A stretch of DNA of 64,000 nucleotides. Source: Hofstenia miamia. Its lineage: Eukaryota > Xenacoelomorpha > Acoela. The notes beneath the pieces are model-generated. The model was not told the DNA's origin and ran no database searches. It was given only the letters and a program-made list of their open reading frames with translations. The stretch spans positions 1,208,659 to 1,272,658 of the forward strand of contig SCFE01000061.1 of assembly GCA_004352715.1 (NCBI GenBank), given 5' to 3'. Made by a program: the position numbers and the translations under genes. Positions 33,361 through 46,200 of this stretch are shown piece by piece (position 1 is the first letter of the stretch; every line of letters begins with the position of its first letter).

Positions 33361-35689
33361 TTGGAAAGGGAATTGAGGACTTTTTGCAAGTCTTAAATAC
33401 AATGTTTAAAATTAATGTTATACTGTCCTCTGAAAATGACATTGATGTAGGAAAAACAAAATTTGGCAGCCTTCAATATATGTACACATTCAGTTGCTTT
33501 ACATTATTTTCTCGTTTCAAGACATGGTGAGCTAGTTAAGGTCATCCAAAGGTATTTATGATAAGGTCAATAACTGAAAAATATAGACATTGTTGTAATG
33601 AAAAATGTTGTTACCTTGAATAACTCCAATTAAATATTAAAAATCCTATTAATCCTAAAGTTTTTCAAATTCCCAAAATTGAATTTTTCAATTTGGAGAG
33701 TAGCAAAGTTTGATAACATTTGTACTGGACATCACGCAGGGCTTTCCAATCATATTAAGTTGATCTTTAAATTGAATTCGATTTCCCTAAACCCTATAAT
33801 ATTCAATGAATTTCTGTTCATCATGAATTAAAGATTCTATATGAATCAACATTGATTTTATTAGAATTTATGATCGAAAATATAGTGGTATTAAAGAAAC
33901 TACTTCTTTTCTTAAAGATATTCGTCAATATTTTAAGATTGTGATGAAAGCTCAACATCCAAATCTGGTCATTTATTGGATATATTTTCTGAAAATGATA
34001 AGGTCCGTTGAATGGTGTCAATTATTTATATTGGAATTTAAGAGTGAAAAAAATTAAAATAGATTCTATATTAATTGATCTTTCTGATGATCAGATTAAT
34101 TTTATGAAAATGATTACATTTGATGAAGCTCCTATCAACAATAGAGGGACATAAATTGGTTAAATGAAATTCTGCATACTGCAACAGTGGATGAGCATTT
34201 AGAAGTGAATATATATACTCATAATTATTTTGTTGGGTTGATTTATGCAAAAAATGAAAGGAAACAAGAAATACTCTTGAGAGAAGAGAATTGGAGTAAA
34301 ATCCTGTACAAGGATGCAATAAAAAAATTATCAAAAACACTACAATTTTGTTGACCTACAACCATTTCATTTGCTTTGAAACAAACAGTGGAAACACTTT
34401 ATTTAAATGTAGTTTTTACAATTTTCAAAAAATCAAAATGTTTCTTAAAGAATTTAGACGTGTAAAATAGCTCATTCTTTAAGTTGGCTACGCAAAGTGA
34501 CTTGTTACATTAAATTTTGCCTGTGATGAAAGGCCGCGATTATATTAGGCTTTGATAGGCTTCAAGAAAAATGTTTAAGAATATTAAATGCCAAGAATGT
34601 AGATCTACAACATGAATGTTGATGGATGTGCCTAATTGTGTTTAATCCTGGTTCGATAAGTTTGATCAAGATGAGCTCTATGAGCTAAATGATCGTAGCT
34701 ATATTTTCATTGTCTTAACATTTTATTATTTCAAGCAAATTACTTCTATGGATTATCTTCGTATCCGATTTTACGGGCGATAATTATAGATATCAGTTAA
34801 ATTTAAAAATTTATTTTGCTCAAAGGAGTAGCAAATATGAAACAATTATAATTAAGAAGCTATTAAATAGTTTGTTGAAAAGTTTTATTGTGTATTTTAG
34901 TGAGGCTAAAACTAATGATCCCAAAGCTTTTAAATGAAAATTAAAGAAATTATATAAGTTCATTCCTGAAATATTTTACTTTAATATTGTATTAACTGTT
35001 CAGCGAAAGTAACATATTCTTCAAAAGATAATTTATTTGAAAATTTTTGCATTACATTTTTTATTCACATTTGTATTTAATGTAAGCGGCATGAATGTAA
35101 ATAAGCCTAATTTGGATGTCGCCCCTTAGCCGATAATATGTAGATATTTATCCAGGTATAGAAATCCATGGTTTGTCCTTTGTAACTACTAGCCATCCAT
35201 GAATTTGTTTTCTTTGCTGGCGATTGATAAAGGGCAAGTTCAATACAATTTGCTTTAGAACAAAGGCTATCCAAGAATTCTCATCGTAATGCCTTGTGTC
35301 TTCTAAATTAAAAATATTTTTGAGATCCTCTTTTAGTGTTTCTGTATGCCATACCATATTATATCAACCTGGCTATTTTTAAAATTTGCACTTAGACAAC
35401 ACTTCATGAAAACAAATTTAAATAAGACTATTTTCTTTAGACCATTTACATTTAAATGCATGTATTGCAATATTGTTCTGACATTTGTTTAAATTGTTCA
35501 AAGCAATGACAATAGACTATAATTTCATGATCTAAGAGCATTTGTTGTGCATGAATAACATTTAAATTCATCAAATATTATAGTGACACTCCGATTAATA
35601 ATGAATAATGTAAATCGGTAAATTCAATCAAACTATAATGTCCCTACCACTTTTAATTTTGCCATTAAGTGACCCGTGACCCAAGTTAG
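33361..35689. other. AT-rich region with weak protein-like debris
   Basis: Plus-strand frames near 34060-34340 contain IDLSDDQINFMKMITFDEAP and then, in another frame, HNYFVGLIYAKNERKQEILL. They look like a decayed gene, but I recognise no family. A 69-codon minus frame at 35148-35357 (DENSWIAFVLKQIVLNLPFI) is similarly coding-like and unassigned. The rest is featureless. Confidence 0.35.
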
Positions 35690-36024
35690 TGATGTGCTAG
35701 TAGAGAATTTTTAATGCCGCATACGCCCGGCAGAAAATATTATATTACCCGCACTCGATCTTATCGGAAATCATAATTTTCTTTGATGATATTAAACAAT
35801 TTGAAAATTTTCAATAACGTTTAGAACGTAATTCACGTGCATTATATACCGGGTATTGATTTTTCAATATTTTATTAAAAAAATTTAAGTTTTTTAAAAA
35901 AAATCGTAGTTAAGGTACTCAAAAATTGGAATAAAAAACGTAGCCATGCCCGATAACAATTATGCACACCTGCCCGTATCCGCGGGCATGGGTGTGTAGA
36001 ACCAAGTACCCGCACCCTCACATC
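35690..36024. mobile_element. MITE-like G+C-rich element
   Basis: The ends GTGATGTGCTAG and, reversed and complemented, TTGATGTGAGGGTGCGGGTA are imperfect inverted repeats around ~335 bp. The interior has CGCCCGGC, CCCGATA, CCCGTATCCGCGGGCATGGG and similar blocks, in a region otherwise poor in G+C. It resembles the element at 15501-15890. Confidence 0.45.
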
Positions 36025-36045
36025 AATAATTCACGTGCACAGTGA

Positions 36046-36270
36046 GGAATAGAATATGGGAAACTCAATAATAGATAGCAAATAAAACTTCACTTTAACA
36101 ACATTAATGCATAACAACCATTACTTGCGTTTTGCAAGCAACCTATTAAGTAACTTAGCGAATTTATGAGGCATGAAAACTAATAAAAAGTCACTTTGAA
36201 CTTTTGTAAATGCTTGAGGTATGAATGGCGACACAACTGTTGTTACTTAGACAATTTAAAAAAAGCTATA
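36046..36270. repeat. Dispersed repeat, copy 1
   Basis: Blocks such as AACATTAATGC, GCAACCTATTAAG, AATTTATGAGGCAT, GAATGGCGACA and ACAATTTAAA occur in the same order and strand at 38577-38820. No ends or coding content are recognised. Confidence 0.6.
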
Positions 36271-36957
36271 TTATACCACTTAATATTCCAATGTAGGCAG
36301 TAATAAAGTCATAATTAGAGCACAACTTTTATTCGAAAGTGATTAAAGTTTTGAAATCGACTATTTGCCTCAGAAGCAATTTTTATTCAAAATCCAAAGT
36401 TTTTCTAATTTTGAAATTAGAAATTTTTTTACTACTTAATGCCCATATGAAGAGACCCCCTATAGAAAATATCTCCATAAATATAGAGTTTATGTAACAT
36501 ATAAGCAAAAGCAAATTCCATATAGAAGTATATTTTGATATTAATGAACTCATTCACTAAAAAAATGGATATTCAAATTTTATTTTATTACTATAATTAA
36601 ATTTACATATAAAAGATGTAAACAAGATTGTGATCTCTTTCTACTTGCAATCAGAGATGGAAATGGGGGTGAGTACACTGAATATATTCTCAACTCTGCA
36701 CATCGATTGCAGTTCCCACCAAACTCAACTCAACCTGCCAATTTTTTTAATTTTTAGCCAATTTTGATGACATATTTAAAAAATGAATTAATGCCATTTT
36801 AATAAGAAAAAGTTATGGTTGTGGTCAAGCTGTAGTAGGCTTTCCCATTTCACTTTCCTTTTATGCATTGATATCACTCCGAAATAAAAAATGGTTATTG
36901 GTGTACACGAACTTAGATTCTTATTAGGAGGGTCACCAAATAATTCCATACTACTTG
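36271..36957. other. AT-rich sequence, no gene recognised
   Basis: A CAGAGATGG-like start at 36653, with CTCAACTC and CCCACC blocks after it, may be another MITE end. No partner was found. Confidence 0.35.
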
Positions 36958-36991
<34 letters not shown>

Positions 36992-37073
36992 NNNNNNNNN
37001 NNNNNNNNNNNNNNNNNNNNNNNNNNNNNNNNNNNNNNNNNNNNNNNNNNNNNNNNNNNNNATATATATATAT
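36958..37073. repeat. (TA)n microsatellite with assembly gap (N 36992-37061)
   Basis: TA repeats flank a 70-base run of N. Confidence 0.9.
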
Positions 37074-37496
37074 ACTTTACACCAGTAGCATAATTAGAGT
37101 CAATAATTCTATCATATAAATACATCGGCAAATATGGTAATCCTTATGCTACAAAATGCATTTTTTCAATGTTTCATAAAATTTACTCTAACTCAAATTT
37201 ACTATATTAGTTTTAGCCTATTTGACTGCATTCATCGCCATGTAGTATATAATTTTCAACTGAAATGATTGGAATTGGGTTAAGTTACTATTTCAAAACA
37301 TTTATTTACATCCTAAATATCCTGTATAAAACAAAGATGCATGAACTTGGACAGAGTTTTTCGGAATTCTAATAATCTTGAAGAAACATCAATGCTTTTA
37401 AGTAATCTTCAAAAAACTTAAAAGATTTTAAATATTCATTAACAATTATTAAAAATTTATAGAATTATCAAAAATTGAATTATAGTCTCCGATCGT

Positions 37497-38385
37497 GAAT
37501 TTTAAACTAATTTAATCAAAAATGCTTTCGTGCAATTATTTCAAATACACATTTCTTACCAGGAGAAAACGCGTCACATTTTTGGACTTCATCCAACCTG
37601 ACCCGAATGATGCGTTGACCCGATACTGCCCGATCCGTCTTCCTAGGTTTGACACGAGTTGACCAGACTTGCTTATTTGACATGCGTAACCAAATCAAAA
37701 TGGAGTAATTGTTATATAAGAACATTGTATTTTCAAAGGTTTTTGGATTTAAGCTACCTCTCTCTTATCCCAACAGAAAACTTTCAATCGCTATTTGCAG
37801 AACTTGATAATATGAATCAATTCTCATCTATCTAGCTGGCGAATTGTCACCAAAACAAACATAAATATTTAGACAATAAGTATTTTCACACATAACTAGT
37901 ACTTGCTTGCCAGTAGTAGAAAATAAAGGTTACTATTATTTGTCATGTTACAAAACACTTCATGCAATAATCTGTATAACATTGTGTTAAGACATACCTA
38001 TGCATGTAGACAAAGTAAATAATGTCGCCATTATTGAATAACCCAGCATGACATGATTTATAATAAAAAATCTTTACACCCGCCCCGACTTGGGCCGGAA
38101 AAGGCTGAGCCAAACCGGAACATGAGTCAGGTCTCATGTTTTCACTTCTGTTTATGACATTCTTGAAAGTAAATGTTCTCATATAACAATTACTCCATTT
38201 TGATTGGATCGTAACCATGTCAAATAAGCAAGTCTGGTCAACTCGGGTCAAACCTAGGAAGACGAGTCGGCAGTATCAGGTCAACGCATCATTCGGGTCC
38301 AAAAATGTGACGCGTTTTCTCCCCGGGTCAGAAATGTGTATTTGAAATAATTGCACGAAAGCATTTTTGTGTAAATTAGTATTGT
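37497..38385. mobile_element. Foldback-type element with ~220-bp inverted arms
   Basis: The arm at 37497-37735 is repeated in inverted orientation at 38165-38385: CAAAAATGCTTTCGTGCAAT against ATTGCACGAAAGCATTTTTG, AAATAAGCAAGTCTGG against its complement, and so on. Identity is about 85-90%. The ~430-bp centre has no coding capacity and includes another CCCGCCCCGAC block. Each arm is G+C rich (GACCCGA, AACCTAGGAAGAC) compared with its surroundings. The two copies of the dispersed repeat at 36.05 and 38.58 kb lie on either side. Confidence 0.8.
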
Positions 38386-38576
38386 GTTTATGATTTGATT
38401 AAGCATGTTCTCTCAAATTTAGTTAAAACTTCATATTTAAAGTGAAATGATAATTTATGAATAGCAAGACATAAGGTTTACAAATGAATCTTCTAAATTT
38501 CTCGAATTGACTTATTATTTCAGGGTACTGATCGTATAATACAAATCTGAATTATTCATATAGGTGTGACTATTTT

Positions 38577-38820
38577 AAAACTAGAAGAATAGAATTCACA
38601 ATAGATAGCTAATAGAACTTGGCTTTATCAACATTAATGCTAGTTGCGTTTCGTTAGCAACCTATTAAGCAAGTCAACAAATTAATGAGGCATAGAAGTT
38701 TTTGTCTAGAATAGGACATAGTTAAACGTATTGCGAATAAATTGAGTACGAATGGCGACATAAAGTCGTTCTAGGTAGGCAACAAGAGTTACTCACACAA
38801 TTTAAAATAAAGTTATTGTT
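38577..38820. repeat. Dispersed repeat, copy 2
   Basis: This is the partner of the copy at 36046-36270, with an additional ~30 bases between GAATGGCGACATAAAG and the ACAATTTAAA block. Confidence 0.6.
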
Positions 38821-39388
38821 ATGAAGTGGTGGATTGTATATAAATTGATATTGTAAGTGGCCCTCTTAAACGTAAAAAATCAGTGAATGGTGATGAAAAG
38901 ATATGTATTCTCAAGTTTCATCTGTAATATTTTTAGTCATTGGTGAATGGAAAGCAGCGCAATATTTTTTAGTAGCGGCATCAAAATTTCCATGAAATAA
39001 TAGATTTTGCATCAGACACATGCCGAGCATGGAAATTACATAAATTTTCTTTAATGGCAATTCATTTCTGGCAGGCTGTATCAGACTTGTTAACGAGCAG
39101 ATCTTGGGCACTGCATTGGTTATACAACATACCAAAACTAGCCTTGTTTAATCGACTACGGCTGGTCAGAAAATTTTTCGGACCCTACCCGAATGGTATG
39201 TACACCTGACCTAGTCCGACCCGATTTAACCATATTCCTAAATTTAACCCGACTGCATCAAAACAAAAAAATTATATATGATTTCAGACGTAAATATTTG
39301 CTATATATTGGCTGTCATGCGGTAAAACAGATACATGTAACACACCTTTCAATTGTTCAATGTAGTTAAAATGTATACCAGTACATGT
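38821..39388. other. No gene recognised; CCCGAC-rich block at 39160-39270
   Basis: ACCCTACCCGAATGG, GTCCGACCCGATTTAACC and AACCCGACTGC follow in about 80 bases. Similar blocks occur in the foldback arms and the two MITE-like elements, so this is probably the end of another such element, cut by the N gap. The 74-codon minus frame at 38911-39135 is unassigned. Confidence 0.4.
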
Positions 39389-40388
39389 NNNNNNNNNNNN
39401 NNNNNNNNNNNNNNNNNNNNNNNNNNNNNNNNNNNNNNNNNNNNNNNNNNNNNNNNNNNNNNNNNNNNNNNNNNNNNNNNNNNNNNNNNNNNNNNNNNNN
39501 NNNNNNNNNNNNNNNNNNNNNNNNNNNNNNNNNNNNNNNNNNNNNNNNNNNNNNNNNNNNNNNNNNNNNNNNNNNNNNNNNNNNNNNNNNNNNNNNNNNN
39601 NNNNNNNNNNNNNNNNNNNNNNNNNNNNNNNNNNNNNNNNNNNNNNNNNNNNNNNNNNNNNNNNNNNNNNNNNNNNNNNNNNNNNNNNNNNNNNNNNNNN
39701 NNNNNNNNNNNNNNNNNNNNNNNNNNNNNNNNNNNNNNNNNNNNNNNNNNNNNNNNNNNNNNNNNNNNNNNNNNNNNNNNNNNNNNNNNNNNNNNNNNNN
39801 NNNNNNNNNNNNNNNNNNNNNNNNNNNNNNNNNNNNNNNNNNNNNNNNNNNNNNNNNNNNNNNNNNNNNNNNNNNNNNNNNNNNNNNNNNNNNNNNNNNN
39901 NNNNNNNNNNNNNNNNNNNNNNNNNNNNNNNNNNNNNNNNNNNNNNNNNNNNNNNNNNNNNNNNNNNNNNNNNNNNNNNNNNNNNNNNNNNNNNNNNNNN
40001 NNNNNNNNNNNNNNNNNNNNNNNNNNNNNNNNNNNNNNNNNNNNNNNNNNNNNNNNNNNNNNNNNNNNNNNNNNNNNNNNNNNNNNNNNNNNNNNNNNNN
40101 NNNNNNNNNNNNNNNNNNNNNNNNNNNNNNNNNNNNNNNNNNNNNNNNNNNNNNNNNNNNNNNNNNNNNNNNNNNNNNNNNNNNNNNNNNNNNNNNNNNN
40201 NNNNNNNNNNNNNNNNNNNNNNNNNNNNNNNNNNNNNNNNNNNNNNNNNNNNNNNNNNNNNNNNNNNNNNNNNNNNNNNNNNNNNNNNNNNNNNNNNNNN
40301 NNNNNNNNNNNNNNNNNNNNNNNNNNNNNNNNNNNNNNNNNNNNNNNNNNNNNNNNNNNNNNNNNNNNNNNNNNNNNNNNNNNNNNNN
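39389..40388. other. Assembly gap of exactly 1000 N
   Basis: The run of N is 1000 bases, a rounded value that may be a placeholder. Confidence 0.95.
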
Positions 40389-43128
40389 AACTACTTATAT
40401 ATTATCTGAATTTGTTATTATTTCAATGATTGAGTTCAATGGATCACACTTTATTTCAAACATTATCATTAATTTCTCCAATAGATCTCTACAGACATAT
40501 GAAAACAATTTAATTGGCATAAACTTTCTTTCACATGTGCAGTTTCTCAGCATGTGTTGTATTTCTGATATTTTTATCATCATGTCATTGATTGATTCCA
40601 CTGCAGGAAAACTTTCTTAATAAACATTTATACTAGCATAGGTTTTTATCTGAGGATAAAATTGTTTTATATTTCCAATCAGCAATGTGTAGGATGTTTT
40701 ATCATCCTTCCAATGTCAGATAATGCTGATATGTTTTACAAGTTAGATATATGGGAAACCTGACTGCTGAATTTTTTATTGGCTAATTGTTCTTACATTA
40801 TTAACTCAATGTTTGTGAAACATTTGATAAAAGTTAGTGCCTTAATTTCAACTCTGTAAATGTTGGTCTGCCTGACATTCTTGTATTGCTCATGTGTGAT
40901 TGGATTTTTCTATTAATCATTCTTCTTATCTGTTTAGGCTGTTTTTTCTTACCATTGTTGTTACTTTTGTCCTCAGTTTTATTGGCATTAAATTAACTAC
41001 TGGAAGTTATTATCAAATAGAAATTGTAAAATCACACTAAGCCAGCATAGATCTTCAATTAATTCCAATAACAGCTTATTGCTATTAAACCATCAAGGTA
41101 GTGTATGCAATCTTTATCAATATTTACTGAGCTTAATTACATAAACAGATTAATTATTTAACTAAGTTTACAAAATTCAAATTTCATTACAAAACTAACT
41201 TAACCTATTTAGATAAATTAAATTGCCTATTGAGATGGCCAAATGATTGGCTTTCAATGGCCATCTGGCTGACCTGCAGTTCCTCTTCCAAAATGTTTTC
41301 TGTTCCCTCCGCTCAGATGCAGTGTGCTCAAGTGCTATGTAGCAGTTCATGAAGACAGGAGTATCAAATTTTTAAAATGGCACTCATCAACAGAATTTAC
41401 TAGAATTCCTTATATGTACATGTTAGAAGTGCTTACATATAATATATACATGTAAAGAGTAATGATAAAGCTGTATCAAATGACCTTTGATATTAACCTA
41501 AAGTTAGAATATGTAAATAACTAATGTAGTACAATAGTACTCTAATATCAGTCTTAGGCCTCGTTTAACAATTTGTGTGCTTCAGTTGCAACTTACAAAC
41601 CAGATTCATTTGCATTTAAATTTTAAACAGAAACTAACCTGAATAATTTTTGTGTCATCACCAGAACTGATGATATACATTCAAATTACTGTTGGGAAAG
41701 AACTATTCTCAGATTGTCCTAAGTGTTTCAATAAAATGGTTACAGAGTTTCATTACTTACAAATTAACTATTTTGTAAATGCAAAAGTGTTAGAAATAAT
41801 ATTCAAAATAAAATATAATAGTGTTGGGGATGATATCACAATGTTGTCCTTCCTATTTGATGCAATTTTCCCAAAGTAGTTCCACAAAACATACAAAGTT
41901 GCAAATAATCACTGTAGTGTTGTGCTTCCACCCCTTCAGTAAACTCACTTGCACAAGATCTTAACATGTACATTGGTTGGACTGTAGAACAATGTGTATA
42001 AACATAATTCAATATTTAACATTTTAATTGATTAACTGAGTTTTTTGTTTATATGATTCTAACCTACTAATTATATAAAATTAAATATTTTGTTTTAGAG
42101 TGCACTTTGTTGATCATTAGCTCTGCAATTCTTTCACAAAAATGATTTTTTTCATGTGGCAATGCCATCATAAACAATTGATTTTGTATTTTACTTTATT
42201 GGGTGATGCCTTTTACATGATTTTTTTGACACAGCATCTTTTACTTGCTTTATCAAACAAATGGAAACTTGCCATCATGTCAAATCAAAAGTGAAAACAA
42301 ACACTGTAAATAATGAATATTACTAACAATCAGCTATAACATTGTTAATGCATAGCAGCAAAACATCACTCAAACATAATGGGGTTCCCAAGAAACCCTT
42401 TTGGCAAACAAAAAATACAGTGAAACATGTTTTTATTGTCAAACCTTTAATTTAAATAAACAATATTCAACACCCTTTGGAAAAAATATATAACCAAACA
42501 TGCACCCTCTTTGTCTTTCATCAAGAAATGATACAGAATACATATGTGTCAATTTTTTACATACTTTGAAGTTGTGTTTAAAAATATTTCTGATATTATT
42601 ATTTAGTTACTTTTAGTTAGTCAACTTTATATTGAGGCAATTTTACAGAAAATGACTTAGTGAGAACATTGTTGCAACTTTGCAAACTAAAAAGCTATTT
42701 ATTGAAATTTGCTATTTTTTGCTTAGCCAGATGACATGCTACCACGACTATTTATATTTATTTATATTGTAACAAATCAATTTTTAGAATTTTTAATTTA
42801 CTACATGGGCATTGCCGTGGAGGGATGCAGATTTCAGCTAAAGATGAGAAATTAATAAAAGAATTAACAATATTCTCATTAATGAAATACTTTTAAGATT
42901 AAACCAATATTATAGTAACATACAAAATATATTTAGTAAAAGAAAGTATACTGAAATAAAGTTTATTACAAATATATAATCTTTATAGTATGAAAAAATT
43001 TACTGAAAACAATAAGCAATAGTGTCGCACATAAATTTTTTCAATTTATGGGTAGCAAATGTTTAATAATATGTTTACAATTTACATTACTAGCAACATA
43101 TATTATATAAATAAATATTTATATTATA
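40389..43128. other. AT-rich intergenic DNA between the two convergent paralogues
   Basis: No exon, transposon end or repeat is supported here. Short frames at 40395-40620 and 41652-41879 lack motifs. Confidence 0.4.
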
Positions 43129-43237
43129 TTATTCCTCTGCATTAAATTGTGAGCAGCCGCCTTTATCTTCCCAACCAAGGTATGGATTAGGAATCAAATT
43201 AAGACATTTATATTCTCCTTCGGCTGGTAAAGTGAAT
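43129..43237 (-). CDS. Paralogue B, terminal exon
   Basis: After an acceptor AAATTATTATTTAG, one base completes the phase-2 codon. The exon then reads FTLPAEGEYKCLNLIPNPYL and GWEDKGGCSQFNAEE, with a stop at 43131-43129. It aligns without a long gap to the terminal exon of paralogue A: PAEGE, the CL pair, a central W, KGG and C.QYNA/C.QFNA. Confidence 0.8.
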
Positions 43238-46200
43238 CTAAATAATAATTTGCATTTAGTTTTGCACTAACAACTACTTGTGCATCATATATTTATTTAT
43301 ATTTAGAAACACAAATTTGTATAGCTGAGAATAAGTATGTGTCAAAAAATAATTGTCAGCGAGTCTAAAAAATCTTTAATTATAATATTGTAATTTCTGA
43401 TAATCAACTTTGTGAAATTCTCTAATTGTATTTTTCAGAAATGTGTTGCTAGTTAGTGAACTTTTGAAGAAATAGCAGCTGATATATAATTTTTATCAAG
43501 AAATTTGCAGTAAAATTTATGCGAATAAATATTAATTAATGGTTATCTCCTATCAAGCAAATGTCATATTCACTATTATAGACGGTAATTCTTTGCTATT
43601 GCCTGAGGCAAATTCAGCGCAATTTTTTGCAATATCTCCTTGATATTACAAAAGCGCAAAGAAAAAGAAATCGCTTGGCTAGTTCCTATTAGTTGGTATG
43701 CCAGTATCAAAACTTGAAAATTTCTGGCATTTATGGATATGAAAACAACCTACTGAACTCTTCTTTTGAGCCATATACAATGATTTATTGATAAGCAGAA
43801 ACTAGAAAAGATTGAAGATCGACCTAGTATCATAATAATGTTAGTGGAAATACATCGGCAATTTATTAATTTCTGAAATATTAATAAAGTATCTTTGCAA
43901 GGTCTAATGTCTTTTTATGGTTTTTGTCTAAACACTGACAGCCAAGCTTTAATAGTTCGTGATGTAATTATATGATGAGAAATCTTTTGAAGACATTGTA
44001 GAATCTAAACGAACGGGACCATGATGAAGACATTGTAGAATCTAAACGAACGGGACCATGATTAAAAAACTGCAGGAATCCTCAAAACTTTAAATTCGAT
44101 TAAGTGTAAATTTTTTCTAACCAAATTCAAAATTGAAAAGGAAAAAATGCTGGATATCTCTATGTACATGAAATAGCCAAATTGATTTTAAGCACAGTAG
44201 AAATTTCTTAAAATATTTTATCATTCTAGAAAAGCTGAATGTTTATAAATCAAAAACTAATATGCAGATGTTTATCCAATATCTGAAAGCACCACGGGAT
44301 TCAGAAACTGTCCTCTCTTGATTTTACTCTGTGACCTTAGACGCACGTCTCATAGGGATTAGGAGGTTTATCTAGATATAATGCAACAGATAAATTTCGT
44401 TGTTACCCCTAAGCGCATCAACAGTTAAACTAAGTTTGGGGTAATTTTGTTACCCTAAGAACAACAAAATAGGATTTTGAGCTCAAAGCAAATAGGATGA
44501 ACCTGCTATTATGTGACTTTTTGTCTGCACAATNNNNNNNNNNNNNNNNNNNNNNNNNNNNNNNNNNNNNNNNNNNNNNNNNNNNNNNNNNNNNNNNNNN
44601 NNNNNNNNNNNNNNNNNNNNNNNNNNNNNNNNNNNNNNNNNNNNNNNNNNNNNNNNNNNNNNNNNNNNNNNNNNNNNNNNNNNNNNNNNNNNNNNNNNNN
44701 NNNNNNNNNNNNNNNNNNNNNNNNNNNNNNNNNNNNNNNNNNNNNNNNNNNNNNNNNNNNNNNNNNNNNNNNNNNNNNNNNNNNNNNNNNNNNNNNNNNN
44801 NNNNNNNNNNNNNNNNNNNNNNNNNNNNNNNNNNNNNNNNNNNNNNNNNNNNNNNNNNNNNNNNNNNNNNNNNNNNNNNNNNNNNNNNNNNNNNNNNNNN
44901 NNNNNNNNNNNNNNNNNNNNNNNNNNNNNNNNNNNNNNNNNNNNNNNNNNNNNNNNNNNNNNNNNNNNNNNNNNNNNNNNNNNNNNNNNNNNNNNNNNNN
45001 NNNNNNNNNNNNNNNNNNNNNNNNNNNNNNNNNNNNNNNNNNNNNNNNNNNNNNNNNNNNNNNNNNNNNNNNNNNNNNNNNNNNNNNNNNNNNNNNNNNN
45101 NNNNNNNNNNNNNNNNNNNNNNNNNNNNNNNNNNNNNNNNNNNNNNNNNNNNNNNNNNNNNNNNNNNNNNNNNNNNNNNNNNNNNNNNNNNNNNNNNNNN
45201 NNNNNNNNNNNNNNNNNNNNNNNNNNNNNNNNNNNNNNNNNNNNNNNNNNNNNNNNNNNNNNNNNNNNNNNNNNNNNNNNNNNNNNNNNNNCCAAATGCA
45301 TTCAAGCATTGTTTGGGGTCAGTGGATCAAGTTTCTTGAAAGTGTGAGCTTTGGGGAAAATAGCAGTTATAAATTTAACCTGTCCCCAACCCTTGGATCA
45401 AAGGTTTTAATTGTAAAAATATCCTGCAAACTAAAGTTAGATTTTTATGCAAATCGTCTAAAAATTATTTTTTCCTAAAATCTAAAGAGGGAATTTACAA
45501 ATTTTCATATGTAAAAATCGATGTATACAATTTTAAGCTCTTTTAAATCGTTGTAAGTTTGTTAACCCATACTGAGTTTAACCGAAATTTATTTTAACAT
45601 TGCTTAACCATCAAACCTTGTAATATAAAACGTTTGAAAAAATCGGTGTTTTCAAAGAAATATAGTTACTCTTTTCATTTAGTTACTCTTTGCAATACAG
45701 TTTACTACAATTTTTCAAAAATAAATCCAAGTGCGTTCACTATTAGAACAGATCAACGCTTGTTATTACCAATAGCCTAATAGGTTTCCAAAACCTCTTT
45801 GAAAATATTGAAAAACTGTTTATCTATTTAGAAGCCTTTCTAAGGCTAAGATAAATAGTAACCAAGCTTTTCAACATATGATTACATCAAATCAAATTTC
45901 AGATTTCTAGTTATTTTTGAATAATGATCTGCAAATTCAGCAGTGTCAATGCTGGATAAACCTACCTGTCCACATGCGTTTGCTAGAAAAACGAGCATTC
46001 AGATAATCAATATGCTGATGGAAAAGTGAGATGCAAGTGTTGGTCTTGTCTTCAACTTAATGATTATAGCAAAATGAAATCGAAAATGGTTTTGCATGCT
46101 TGAAGCTGCAACGCCTATTAGAAATATCTAATCTGAATAATAAAGAAATGCGGTGGGGACTTCCAATTTTAGAATCTCTAAACAAAGGGTTGTTAGAGAT

